This document shows, in pieces, positions 45,745 through 54,646 of a stretch of DNA of 64,000 bases. How positions within the stretch are numbered: position 1 is the first letter of the stretch; each line of letters starts with the position of its first letter. A program made the position numbers and the translations under genes. Source of the DNA: Desulfobacterales bacterium (GTDB lineage Bacteria; Desulfobacterota; Desulfobacteria; Desulfobacterales; CAFBRK01); the NCBI GenBank assembly GCA_021737185.1, contig JAIPEL010000005.1, forward strand, positions 1 to 64,000, in the 5' to 3' direction. Below the pieces are notes generated by a model, which was not told where the DNA came from, searched no databases, and saw only the letters and a program-made list of their open reading frames with translations.

Positions 45745-47936
45745 CAATCTTCGTCAAAGGGCGATCCGAGTGTATCTGCCGCGGAACCAAATTCGTTGAC
45801 CACCTGGGCCGGGTAGATAATCAGCCGCATGATCGGTTGGACCCGCTTGAAAAACTGATTCAAGCTTCCCCATCCGCTTCTGGGGACGTAAACCAGATCT
45901 CCGTTGGTCAGGGCCACGTTCTGGGTGTAGTCTCCCTCTTCGATCAGGGCCTTTAAGTCGGTATCGATCACTTCGGGTCGGTTGATATCGCCGCGAACCA
46001 CTTTTGTCAGGGCAGGCTTTCCGAAAACGGTGTATCCGCCGGCCTGGGCGATGGCGTCGAACACCCGCATTTCGGATCCCTCGAAGGTGTACGCCCCCGG
46101 CTTTTCCACTTCGCCGAACACATATACCCGGTTCGACTCGGCCGACACCGCTGGAACGTAAACCACATCACCGCTGTCCAAGATCATGTCCTGGGAGATG
46201 TCCCCTTGGGTGATCGCCCGATAAAGGTTGACGGTGATCGACTGGTTGTCCTTCCGGCGAATCCGTACATCGCGAAGGTTGGCCTCCGGCCGGGGGCCGC
46301 CGGCTTGAGAAAGCATCTGCGATACCCGCGCCTTGCCCTTCAGCGTATATTGGCCGGGCCCGGTTCCGGCCCTTTGGCCCACCGCCCCCAGGATAGTGAC
46401 AAACTTGCTGTTATGCTCTCCGACGATGATGTCGATCCGCGGATGCCGTATATACTCTTCGAGCTTTCGCGTGAGGATCCTGTCAAGTTCGGTGGGAGTT
46501 AGGCCCCGGACATACAAGTCTTCAACGTAGCCGAAGGAAATCTTGCCGTCCGGTCTTACCGGGATCTCCACCTTTTCACTTTCCGTCCCTTTCCAGAAGG
46601 TAATTTCAATAAGGTCCCCTGAGTCCAGCCGATATTCCGGAAACCCGGATCGAGTGGTGAACACATCGTTCTCCTCGACCGCCTCTTTGGCATCTACCCC
46701 CTGGTCCTGCTGCCTCAGTTCGATGGCGCCGGCTTTGGCAGGGAAAACGGATGCTTTGCCCATCCAGAACTTTACCCCTTCGCCGAAGCTGGCCGCAAGC
46801 AGATCGTCGATACCGTCTCCGTTCAGGTCTGCAACCGCCAGGTCGTAAAACGTTCCGCGACCCGGATAGGAACTGGAAAACCGAACGTATCCTTCTTCTG
46901 CCGGCACCATTTTGAAGCCCTGAATCCCCCGACCGTCGAGCGATCCGGCAAAAAGTTCCGGCGTGCCGTCCCCATCCTGATCCAGGGCCGACGGCTTCCA
47001 GAAGCTTCCCTCCCCACCTGCCGAGACCCTGGCAAAGGATCCGTCTCCTTTCCCTTTAAAAACGGCCACACCCGCGCGAAACGAACCGGCAAGAAGATCC
47101 ACGTGGCCGTCACCGTCGATGTCCTCGGAGGTAAGCCCGTACCAGCTTCCCTCGGCCAGGGTTTGGCCAAAGGACCAGCCGCCGGCGCCGTCTCCGAACC
47201 AAATCTTCAAAACACTGTTTTTGCCCCACCCGGCAGCGGCGATATCCATATGGCCGTCTTCGTTGAAATCGGCCACTGCCACGTCGTTGTATTCGCCGGC
47301 GATTTCCGGGCCCGTCTCCACCGGCCATCCGCCCGCGCCATTTCCAAGCCAGACCTGCACGCCTCCTTGAAGCTGTGATGTCCGGTTTGCGGCAACGATG
47401 TCCATGTTTCCGTCCGCGTTGATATCGGCAAGCCGCAGTCCCTGGTAAGTTCCGATTTCAGTGGGGCCGACGCCCGGCTTCCATCCCTGCCCCTCCTTAT
47501 TGACGAGAACCGCGACACCGGAAGCTTCTTTCTGGACCGAGTAGATGATGTCCTTCCATCCGTCTCCATTGACATCGGCCGCAGCCACGGACTGAACCTC
47601 GCCTTTGACCGGTAGGTTGAATACCTCATCCAGGCCGGCGGGCCCCCGGCCTTTCCATATCGAAATCATTCCGGGCTGGGACGCACCGCCGATCACATCC
47701 GAATACCCGTCGTTGTCGAGATCGGCCACTGCCAAACCTCGGTACAGCCCGGAAGTCGGCAGCCCCCGACTTTCCGGCAAGGCAAATTGAGCAGCTTCCG
47801 TCTCGATTTTTTCTCCCGGCACCTTCTGGGTCGGCGCACAGGCAAATATCCCCGCCGTGCCCGAAAGTATCAGCAAGACAACTATGCTCTGAAAAAAGAA
47901 CCTATGGCTACACATCCGAGTTTCCGTTCTCATCAT
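45744..47936 (-). CDS. Wza-type polysaccharide export lipoprotein with an N-terminal seven-repeat FG-GAP propeller
   Basis: A 730-residue fusion. The signal ends at a lipobox with Cys33 (GIFAC). Residues 60-400 hold seven FG-GAP/VCBS repeats, each with a calcium-type DxDxDG loop: DLDNDG 72, DVNGDG 121, DINADG 171, DFNEDG 223, DIDGDG 272, DQDGDG 319 and DLNGDG 370. The ~50-residue spacing fits a seven-bladed propeller. Residues 434-700 are the Wza export protein: EYRLDSGDLIEITFWKG, then SLBB-type repeats (VTILGAVGQRAGTGPGQY; VYVFGEVEKPGAYTF). It would form the outer-membrane channel. A propeller on such a protein is unusual. Confidence 0.9.
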   Translation of the reverse strand: MMRTETRMCSHRFFFQSIVVLLILSGTAGIFACAPTQKVPGEKIETEAAQFALPESRGLPTSGLYRGLAVADLDNDGYSDVIGGASQPGMISIWKGRGPAGLDEVFNLPVKGEVQSVAAADVNGDGWKDIIYSVQKEASGVAVLVNKEGQGWKPGVGPTEIGTYQGLRLADINADGNMDIVAANRTSQLQGGVQVWLGNGAGGWPVETGPEIAGEYNDVAVADFNEDGHMDIAAAGWGKNSVLKIWFGDGAGGWSFGQTLAEGSWYGLTSEDIDGDGHVDLLAGSFRAGVAVFKGKGDGSFARVSAGGEGSFWKPSALDQDGDGTPELFAGSLDGRGIQGFKMVPAEEGYVRFSSSYPGRGTFYDLAVADLNGDGIDDLLAASFGEGVKFWMGKASVFPAKAGAIELRQQDQGVDAKEAVEENDVFTTRSGFPEYRLDSGDLIEITFWKGTESEKVEIPVRPDGKISFGYVEDLYVRGLTPTELDRILTRKLEEYIRHPRIDIIVGEHNSKFVTILGAVGQRAGTGPGQYTLKGKARVSQMLSQAGGPRPEANLRDVRIRRKDNQSITVNLYRAITQGDISQDMILDSGDVVYVPAVSAESNRVYVFGEVEKPGAYTFEGSEMRVFDAIAQAGGYTVFGKPALTKVVRGDINRPEVIDTDLKALIEEGDYTQNVALTNGDLVYVPRSGWGSLNQFFKRVQPIMRLIIYPAQVVNEFGSAADTLGSPFDED

Positions 47937-47972
47937 TGGCTTCTAAATAATTGCCGGGCAATGTTTTTATTG

Positions 47973-48027
47973 GCCATGGCAGATCTGGGGTGGTTCCTGA
48001 CAGGAATCACCCCAGATCTGCCATGGC
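47973..48027. repeat. 55-base near-perfect palindrome at the end of the ExeA-like gene
   Basis: 20-base arms (GCCATGGCAGATCTGG...) pair perfectly, and the 15-base centre is itself palindromic (TTCCTG-a-CAGGAA). The right arm is the last codons of the ATPase gene (AMADLG and stop). It has no T tract. Confidence 0.9.
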
Positions 48028-48810
48028 TTCGTTGACGATTCTCGAATCGATCGCCCCGGCCTTTCTCATCATGCCGATCAGCATGCACCGGTCGCACAAG
48101 TTGTTGATCCGCAGCGGAATCCCTTGGGAATACGAATACAAGGGGAAAATTGCTTTGCGGGTGAAAATCCCGCGCTCGGCGCCGGCGCTTTTAAGCCGGT
48201 ACAAAATGTAGCGGACTGTGTCTTTCAGATCCAGCGGTTTCAGATGGTACTTGACCGATATCCGCTCTTTCAGGGGAAGCAGCGCTTCGATCTTCAACAA
48301 CAGCGGCGTCTGCCCCATGATGATCAAGGTAACCAGAAATTGATGTTCGGACTGCATATTGAGAAGCATCCGCAGCTCCTCCAGGCTTTCCCGTTGCTGG
48401 ATCAGGTGGGCCTCGTCGACGATCAGAATCGTTCTTATTCCGTGCTGCTGTCTTTTCTGGAGCTTGTCGTGGAGCTTGGTCAGCAGAAAAAATTTCGAAT
48501 CGCTGTCCGTGGGAATCCCGATCTCATACAGTATCGATCGGAGAAGGTCCAAGGGAGTGAGGGCAGGGTTCGTGATGGTGCTCACCCGATAGCGGTCTTC
48601 GGGAAGCGAATCGCTCAGGACGCGGCTGATGGTGGTCTTGCCGGCCCCGACCTCCCCGGTGAGCATGGCCGCGCCCTTTCGGTTTTCGATAGCGTACATC
48701 AAACGGCTCAAGGCCTCCTCGTGCTGGGAGGAACGAAAAAACACCTTCTGATCCGGGACATTTTCAAATGGCGGCTCTTTCAGACTCCAGTATTTCTGGT
48801 AGATGGTCAA
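48007..48810 (-). CDS. ExeA/GspA-like AAA ATPase
   Basis: An AAA ATPase of the ExeA/GspA type, common in exopolysaccharide and exosortase loci. Walker A is TGEVGAGKTTIS and Walker B is TILIVDEAH; the sensor region follows in VTLIIMGQTPLLLK. Length 267 is typical of the cytoplasmic AAA part alone; no peptidoglycan-binding domain is attached. No exosortase was found in the window. Its end coincides with the 55-base palindrome. It is probably involved in assembly of the export machinery, but its partner is unknown. Confidence 0.87.
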   Translation of the reverse strand: MTIYQKYWSLKEPPFENVPDQKVFFRSSQHEEALSRLMYAIENRKGAAMLTGEVGAGKTTISRVLSDSLPEDRYRVSTITNPALTPLDLLRSILYEIGIPTDSDSKFFLLTKLHDKLQKRQQHGIRTILIVDEAHLIQQRESLEELRMLLNMQSEHQFLVTLIIMGQTPLLLKIEALLPLKERISVKYHLKPLDLKDTVRYILYRLKSAGAERGIFTRKAIFPLYSYSQGIPLRINNLCDRCMLIGMMRKAGAIDSRIVNEAMADLG

Positions 48811-49199
48811 TATCCCTGTCCGGTGTCCGCTGCTTGAAGGTTCAGGGTTCAGAGGTTCAGAGGTTCTGGGGTTCTGGGTTCAAAGGTTCAGAGGTTCAGA
48901 GGTTCAGGATTCAAAATTCCAGGTTCAAGGTTCAACATTCAAGAGTTGATCCCTTCGTAAAAAGTCCGAATACTCCTTCTTTCGTCATTCCCGCGAAAGC
49001 GGGAATCCAGTGTTTTCTAATACTTATGAAAACCGGATAAAGCCCGACGAAGGTTTCGGGTACTTTACGATTTCATCAAGGTTCAACATTCAAGAGTTGA
49101 TGCCTTCGTAAAAAGTTCGGATTTCCCTTTTTCCGTCATTCTGGGCTTGGCAAGCCTGCCCCCGACCCCGATCCGAAGGCGAAGACGGGTCGTCTGCCC
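48811..49199. repeat. Repeat block: GGTTCAGAGG array, MITE-like element and orphan end
   Basis: GGTTCAGAGGTTC units fill 48836-48940, then a MITE-like element (48946-49079; ends TTGATC...CGTAAAAAGTC and TACTTTACGATTTCATCAA, core CGTCATTCCCGCGAAAGCGG). A direct repeat of GGTTCAACATTCAAGAGTTG (48928 and 49080) precedes an orphan second left end at 49098. No gene is seen. Confidence 0.85.
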
Positions 49200-50744
49200 T
49201 TATCGCTCCACCACCCGGCTTTTCACCCCCTTGGCGAGCAGCTCGGCTATCTGCTCTTCGGCACCCTGCCGGGTGTAAAATGCCCCCACCCATAGGTGGA
49301 TACCGCCGTTTTCCTGTTCGATCAGGTAAGGAGAGTATCCCAGCGACTGCAGCCGGTCCAGCTCCGCTGCGGCTTTTCCGCTGTTCAGATAAGTGCCTAC
49401 AAGTGCGGCAAACGGGGTGCGCTTGACCACCGCTTCCGGTTGAATGATCCTGCGGACGCTTTCCGTCGCCCGATTCGAGGCAGATGACAGGCCGACGGAC
49501 TGCCGCCCCTTCCAGTAGGGAATCCCGCCCAAAAGGACGAGCAACAGCAACAAAAGCAGCAGCGGTCTTGCCCCGGCCCCTTTTCCCCGCAGTCCTTTTT
49601 TCTTGGCAGGCTTCGGTGCCTTTTCAGCTGGCAGCGAGGACGCCGGTTCTATTCCGGCGGAAGAAACATCGCGGTCCTGAAATTGCCTTGGCGACGACTC
49701 CTGTAGATCACGGCCTTCTGCCAGCTTCTCCAGTTCGTCTTCTTCGACGCTGTCTACGATATATAACAGTGAATTTTCCGGCAGGTTGACGATCCGCTCG
49801 GTCAGGACCTTTCGGCCCTGGGAGTCGTATTCGATCTGGAGCCTGGGCCGCATCGGCTGGTCCGGGTAGGTTTCGATCACCCGTCCGACAGCGTTGGAGT
49901 TGAGCTGGACATAGGTTGACAGCGGGAATATGGAAAACGCGTTGAGCAGCGCCTTCAGATGCTTTTTATGAAATTTGGGTTTGCAGGTCTTGATGATTTC
50001 CTTGATCGCGTAGAAGGGATTGAAGCGGTCTCGCTGAGGTCTGGAGTGACTCAGGGCTTCATAGATGTCCATGAGACCGACAATCTGCGCATACTCGTGG
50101 ATTTCATCTCCCTTCAGCCCCCGAGGATAGCCGGAGCCGTCGATTCTTTCATGGACCTGGAGCGCCACCTCGGCCAGGTACGGATAGCTGCCGCTGTATG
50201 GCTTTAAAATCTCATAGCCGGCCTCGGAATGCTTTTGAACGAGTCGAAGCTCTTGCTGGGTCAGCTGCTCTTTTTTGTACAGGATCTTTTCGGGCAGACG
50301 GCACATCCCTACTTCGTGCAGGAGGGCCGCCATTCCGATTTCCACCTGTCTTTCTTTCGAATATCCCAGCTGTTCGGCGGCCCGAATCGAATAGATGGCC
50401 ACGTTGATGCACTTGTTCACCAAAAAATTTTGCCGTTCGTCGAGCTGAATCGCCCGGATAAACAACTCATCTTGAGCAGAGGCGGATTCGACCACCTGGC
50501 GCGCGATCCGGAAGCCGGGTTCCAGGTCGAATTGCCTGCCTTCCTTTACCGCGCTGAAAACCCCGCTCAGGTAAACCACGCCGTCTTTGTAAATATCGGT
50601 GCTCGCCGAAAACGGTTCGGCAGGAGGCGGTGCATCGGCCGGTGTCGGGGAAGCAGAACGGAAGTCGGACCCGTTCGGCGTCATACCCGCTCTCTTCCTG
50701 TTGTTGTCCGGGGGAAGATTATTTAACTCACTAAATCGAACCAT
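49200..50744 (-). CDS. HD-GYP-like protein with a transmembrane segment and SPOR domain
   Basis: Residues 100-260 resemble an HD-GYP c-di-GMP phosphodiesterase: LLHEVGMCRLPEKILYK then HERIDGSGYPRG (198-209). The canonical HD pair reads H143-E144 and the following IGK reads VGM, so metal binding may be altered. A linker leads to a membrane segment (393-408) and a C-terminal SPOR domain (about 440-514), which binds denuded septal peptidoglycan. Function is probably envelope-linked signalling near the polysaccharide export machinery. The combination is not one I recall. Confidence 0.83.
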   Translation of the reverse strand: MVRFSELNNLPPDNNRKRAGMTPNGSDFRSASPTPADAPPPAEPFSASTDIYKDGVVYLSGVFSAVKEGRQFDLEPGFRIARQVVESASAQDELFIRAIQLDERQNFLVNKCINVAIYSIRAAEQLGYSKERQVEIGMAALLHEVGMCRLPEKILYKKEQLTQQELRLVQKHSEAGYEILKPYSGSYPYLAEVALQVHERIDGSGYPRGLKGDEIHEYAQIVGLMDIYEALSHSRPQRDRFNPFYAIKEIIKTCKPKFHKKHLKALLNAFSIFPLSTYVQLNSNAVGRVIETYPDQPMRPRLQIEYDSQGRKVLTERIVNLPENSLLYIVDSVEEDELEKLAEGRDLQESSPRQFQDRDVSSAGIEPASSLPAEKAPKPAKKKGLRGKGAGARPLLLLLLLLVLLGGIPYWKGRQSVGLSSASNRATESVRRIIQPEAVVKRTPFAALVGTYLNSGKAAAELDRLQSLGYSPYLIEQENGGIHLWVGAFYTRQGAEEQIAELLAKGVKSRVVER

Positions 50745-50863
50745 CTCGCGGCGTGCTCTCAGAATTCAGCTAAGAAGACAAAAGAAGGTATGGAAACTGC
50801 CGTTAATGTATAAAATCCTTTTATCTTGTGTGTCAAGGTGTTTTTAGCAACAAGATATAGAGG

Positions 50864-52057
50864 TCATGATCGTGTTTCGCGCTTGGTGTCCGGTGCTCGG
50901 GTGGAGGAAGGAGGTTCATCCCCGGCGCAGGAAATGGCGTTGTGGCGCCCCCTTCGTTCCAACACTGTGATCAACATCACGAATATGACCGCCTGACCCA
51001 GCAACAGCAGGGCATCGATCGGCCTCCTGGCATCTCGAAGCACCACCGCGCTGGTACCCAGGCAGGCGTTGATCATGAAAATAAAGAGGACGCTCCTTCG
51101 GGGTCCGCCGAGAACCACTGCCATTCTGTGGTGCAGATGGTCCTTTCCCACGTAATCGATCCACTGTTTGAAGCTTTTGACCTTTCCGGTGGAGATCCGA
51201 TCCACCGTGATGTGGATCATATCGAAAATAAGGACCCAAAAAATGAGAATCGGCGATATGAGCGACCCGACGGGGTTGTTTTCCGCCCAGTCCCCATAGA
51301 CGGCGAGGCAGGCCAGTACAAATCCGATAAAAATGCTGCCGGCATCCCCTAAAAATATGGTCGCCTTTCCTCTGGCCTGAAAGTTGTACGGCAAAAATCC
51401 CAGACAGCTTCCCATGATGCCGACAGCGACCCACCCGATAAATGGCTGATCGGTCTGAAAGGCTACGATCCCTAAAAAAAAGGCAATGATCGCACCCAGC
51501 CCGGAGGCAAGACCGTTCATACCGTCAAAAAAATTCATGGCATTGGTGATTCCCACGATCCAAAGCACGGTCAAAAAAACGTTGGCGGCTTCGGCAAAAA
51601 CGCCGTAGGTGCTCGGCGCGACCCTCAGCACAATCCCCTGGCTCATCACGATGGAAACGCAGGCAAGCTGGGCAACCAGTTTGAGCCATGCAGGAACCTC
51701 GTGGATGTCGTCGATGAGACTGACTGTAAACAAAACCAGCGATGCGATGATAATGCTTGCAAGTTTTCCGGAATAAACGCCGTTTGCGATAATGGCGACG
51801 GCAAATCCGAAGAAAACAGCACCTCCTCCCAAGAGGGGGGTGGCCTCTGGATGCACTTTGCGGCCGCTCGGAAGATCGTATACGTTGCACCGCCTCGCTG
51901 CCCAACGAAAAACCGGGGTAAGCGTAAAGCTCAGGGCAAACGAAAATGTGAGAATATACATCCACCGCCAACCGATGGAGGCAAAATGCGAACGAACCGG
52001 TGGAATGGTCAAAAGAAGGGTGGCAAGGGGCACGACAATGTAAAGGCGCCGTTCCAT
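50864..52057 (-). CDS. WecA/MraY-like polyprenyl-phosphate sugar-phosphate transferase
   Basis: Starts glycan synthesis on the cytoplasmic side by moving a sugar-1-phosphate to undecaprenyl phosphate. A multi-pass protein with the Asp-rich loops SLIDDIHEVP and the NFFDGMNGLASG and FLGDAGSIFIGF segments typical of WecA/TagO. The DHLHHR motif near 310 is a WecA-type HIHH variant. I start at MERRLYIVVPL, since a longer frame would overlap the aminotransferase gene. It lies downstream of that gene on the same strand. Confidence 0.92.
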   Translation of the reverse strand: MERRLYIVVPLATLLLTIPPVRSHFASIGWRWMYILTFSFALSFTLTPVFRWAARRCNVYDLPSGRKVHPEATPLLGGGAVFFGFAVAIIANGVYSGKLASIIIASLVLFTVSLIDDIHEVPAWLKLVAQLACVSIVMSQGIVLRVAPSTYGVFAEAANVFLTVLWIVGITNAMNFFDGMNGLASGLGAIIAFFLGIVAFQTDQPFIGWVAVGIMGSCLGFLPYNFQARGKATIFLGDAGSIFIGFVLACLAVYGDWAENNPVGSLISPILIFWVLIFDMIHITVDRISTGKVKSFKQWIDYVGKDHLHHRMAVVLGGPRRSVLFIFMINACLGTSAVVLRDARRPIDALLLLGQAVIFVMLITVLERRGRHNAISCAGDEPPSSTRAPDTKRETRS

Positions 52058-52077
52058 CCGATTGTCGAAAAATCCCC

Positions 52078-53160
52078 TCAACTTGCCGTCTCCTTGAAAA
52101 AAGAGGCCGTTTGCACGGCATGAACGATTTTTCCGATCTCCTCTTCGGAAAGGGCCGGATACAGGGGGACAGAAACCAGTCTTTTCCATGCGGATTCTGC
52201 ATGGGGGTAGCCGTCGATGTTCAGGTATCGATGAATCGGTCGGCTCACCGGGCGTTCACATAAGACCCCCCTTGCTCTCATTTCCTCTGAGAACGCTTTT
52301 CGCTTTACCCCGCTTATGTCCACAACGAACCGGTAGTAGATATGGCCGGGATTTTTCGGTGGCAATTTCACCGATAGTCCTTTGAAGCGACGGAAGAATT
52401 CCGATGCGATGGCCCTTCTTTTCCGGATCAGGGCCGGAAGCCGGTCAAGCTGGACCATTCCCATCGCGGCCTGCATATCCGTCATTTTGTAATTGTGGCA
52501 AACCTTGTAATCTTTCTGCTTGTCGTACTCCCGGAGTTCTCTTACCGCTGCGGCAATCTTCCGGCTCCCCGTTACGACCATGCCGCCTTCTCCGGTCGTG
52601 ATCACCTTGGTGGCATAAAACGAAAAAATGGAGGCAATGCCGAAAGTCCCGGTCAGCCGCCCCTCATCGGTCGAGCCGATCGACTGGGCACAGTCTTCGA
52701 TAATCGGAAGCCCCAGGTCGAGAAAAGGCGCCATTTTCACCGGAAGGCCGAACATATGCGGCACAACGACCGCCTTGGTCCTTTCGGTAATCCGTTTTTT
52801 TACGTCTTCGGGATCGATGTTGCCGGTTTCCCTGCAGACATCTGCCAGAACCGGTTCGGCCCGAACATACAAAACGGCATTCAGCAGGGCCGTGCAGACG
52901 TATGTTGGGATGATCACTTCATCCCCCGGACCGATATCCATGGCCAGCAGGGTTAGATGAAGAGCCGCGGTTCCGGAGCTGGCACCGACGGCATGGGAAA
53001 CGCCCAGATACTCGGCAAAACGCCCCTCGAACCGATTCACCTCTTTTCCCTGGGCAATGTGCCCGGAGCGGATCACCCGGGCCACGGCTTCGGCTTCCTT
53101 TTCCCCGAGAAACGGCCGGGAATGCTGGATCGGCGTCTTGTTGTCCCGGTCAGCGCCCAT
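52078..53160 (-). CDS. DegT/DnrJ/EryC1-family sugar aminotransferase
   Basis: A PLP aminotransferase that would aminate a nucleotide-linked keto-sugar for the surface glycan. It begins MGADRDNKTPIQHSRPFLG. GASSGTAALHL, PTYVCTALLNAV, EDCAQSIG and the PLP lysine K185 (SFYATKVITTGEGG) are all present. The upstream part of the frame overlaps a MITE-like element and is not used. Sugar specificity cannot be set from the motifs. The next gene (initiating transferase) starts after its stop. Confidence 0.9.
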   Translation of the reverse strand: MGADRDNKTPIQHSRPFLGEKEAEAVARVIRSGHIAQGKEVNRFEGRFAEYLGVSHAVGASSGTAALHLTLLAMDIGPGDEVIIPTYVCTALLNAVLYVRAEPVLADVCRETGNIDPEDVKKRITERTKAVVVPHMFGLPVKMAPFLDLGLPIIEDCAQSIGSTDEGRLTGTFGIASIFSFYATKVITTGEGGMVVTGSRKIAAAVRELREYDKQKDYKVCHNYKMTDMQAAMGMVQLDRLPALIRKRRAIASEFFRRFKGLSVKLPPKNPGHIYYRFVVDISGVKRKAFSEEMRARGVLCERPVSRPIHRYLNIDGYPHAESAWKRLVSVPLYPALSEEEIGKIVHAVQTASFFKETAS

Positions 53161-53182
53161 GTTCCTCCTTCCGTCTCCAACC

Positions 53183-53329
53183 TTGATGGTTTCGTAAAAA
53201 GTCTCCGAAGCGTCATGCCGGACTTGATCCGGCATCCAGATGTGCTTGAAATCACTGGATTCCGGATCTCGCTCCGCTCGTCCGGAATGACGAATAGGGG
53301 CCGATTCGGACTTTTTACGATTTCATCAA
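53183..53329. repeat. MITE-like element with TTGATG...CGTAAAAAGTC ends, copy 3
   Basis: Ends TTGATGGTTTCGTAAAAAGT and TTTTTACGATTTCATCAA match as inverted repeats at 18 of 21 positions. The core has two hairpins, CATGCCGGACTTGATCCGGC and GGATTCCGGATC...GTCCGGAATGAC. Copy 3 contains no gene. Confidence 0.85.
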
Positions 53330-53440
53330 CCTTTGCTTGTGCTCTTTCTTATATTTGACGGCCGTACGCCTGCAAAGCCATGGAGACATTTTTTACGGCT
53401 TTGCACACCGTCTTTACTTCACCCTTCACGGAGGCGGCCG
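53330..53440. other. Short gap with an inverted repeat downstream of the PIG-L gene
   Basis: TATTTGACGGCCG (about 53353) and CGGCCGTCAAATA (about 53433) are complementary across an 80-base spacer with a small GCAAAGCC hairpin. It may mark a terminator region for the deacetylase gene. Confidence 0.4.
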
Positions 53441-54064
53441 TCAAATATTGATGAACAGCCGGAGCGACGCAAACGCCTCGGCATACTTGACTCGGCCCTG
53501 GATACCCCTGAAATTGGCGGTGGACCGCGCAAGCTCGACGATGTTCATGTCTTCGATATTGGTTTTTCCGATCTGGGAGAAATGCGCCTCCAGGGCATCC
53601 ACTTTTCGGCCCAGCGTCTCGGAGATATCGACGTATACCTGGGCCGTGAAATTCTGCGTGGTGGGCCCTTCGAAAAACAGCACGTTTCGGATGTAGCGGG
53701 TCGCCGAGATCGTCGCCTGCGCCAAATGCCGGTGGTCCTGATGGGTGTCGTCCGGAAAATGGGTGAAGATAAAGTCCGGCCGGACTCGTTCGATCACCGC
53801 CTCGACATCGTTGATGAGCCGCTTGTTGGGAAACAACCTCGTATCTTGGTACTCCCCCCAAAAAATATCCTCGACGCCGATAACCGCCTTGGCGTCGTTC
53901 TGCTCCCTTGCCCGGATCTCCTGATCCCCGCCCTCTCCTCCCTTGGTCAGTATCATCATAAAAGCCCGGTGCTCTTTGGCCGCATATTTGGCAAGGGTGC
54001 CGGCACACCCGAACTCGATGTCGTCCGGATGGGCCCCGATGGCGAGGATATTCATCTTTTTCAT
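53441..54064 (-). CDS. PIG-L-family N-deacetylase
   Basis: A zinc-dependent deacetylase of the LmbE/PIG-L family, acting on N-acetylglucosamine-type sugars. The metal ligands are in AIGAHPDDIEFGCAG and in FPDDTHQDHRHLAQATI. Length about 207 is normal. I use the ATG of MKKMNIL; the frame extends two codons to a TTG. A GAGG lies just upstream. In this locus it would modify a sugar or a lipid-linked intermediate, beside the DegT aminotransferase. Confidence 0.9.
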   Translation of the reverse strand: MKKMNILAIGAHPDDIEFGCAGTLAKYAAKEHRAFMMILTKGGEGGDQEIRAREQNDAKAVIGVEDIFWGEYQDTRLFPNKRLINDVEAVIERVRPDFIFTHFPDDTHQDHRHLAQATISATRYIRNVLFFEGPTTQNFTAQVYVDISETLGRKVDALEAHFSQIGKTNIEDMNIVELARSTANFRGIQGRVKYAEAFASLRLFINI

Positions 54065-54646
54065 TTCCAACCTCTTTCGTCACAAAAGGTTTCTTTAATG
54101 AAACTTCCCTCCCCCGTCATCCCCCGCCAGGGTCAGGCCGGCTTGTCCGGCGAAGCCGAAGGTGAAAACGGAAGCGAAGCGGAGAGCCGTGGTTCGACAA
54201 GCTCACTGCAGGCAGGCTCACCACCCTGAGCAGCGTCGAAGGGGGATCCAGGTAAAGCCTGGATCCCCCGGATCGGGGTCCGGGGCAGGCTTGTCAAAAA
54301 AGCTTGCCCTGGACTCGATCCAGGGCCCAGAATGACGGACCGGTAATAACCAAGTTTCACATAAGCCCCGCCGCTGGGGCGTCCAGATTGATCAAATATG
54401 AAACTTATGTCGCGAAGCCCCTGACGGTGGAGGGACGCGCTCTGTCGCGTCCGTGTTGCCAGCAACGACCCAATACCGGCCACGACGGAGCGTGGCCCTC
54501 CAACCTCCAAAACCCAAGGCGGGGGCATGTCGGTTATTGTCGCCGGCCTCGGTCGAAGTTTCATACGAGCGCCGCCGCTGGCCGGAAGGGCCGACCAGTT
54601 TGATCAAGGGTGAAACTATGCCATTTTGGCCTAGTTTCACATAAGA
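54065..54646. other. 580-base repeat-rich intergenic region
   Basis: It holds imperfect inverted GTTCGACAAGCTCACTGCAG-type material (54180-54300), two CCTGGATCC/GGATCCAGG motifs, and copy D of the large palindrome. No gene is seen. Confidence 0.7.
54346..54618 (+). repeat. Large palindromic element, copy D (core 54428-54502)
   Basis: The most complete copy. Outer blocks AAGTTTCACATAAGCCCCG...ATATGAAACTT and AGTTTCATACGAGCGCCG...GGTGAAACTATG, with TTGATCAA inside both, enclose the core and the AACCTCCAAAACCCAAGGCG tail. Confidence 0.88.

Noticed and set aside
53349-54083. 244-codon frame overlapping the PIG-L gene on the same strand
   Set aside because: It is a shifted frame of the deacetylase gene, without motif or ribosome binding site.
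53333-54229. Long plus-strand frame of 298 codons
   Set aside because: It runs opposite the PIG-L gene and across repeats and matches nothing.
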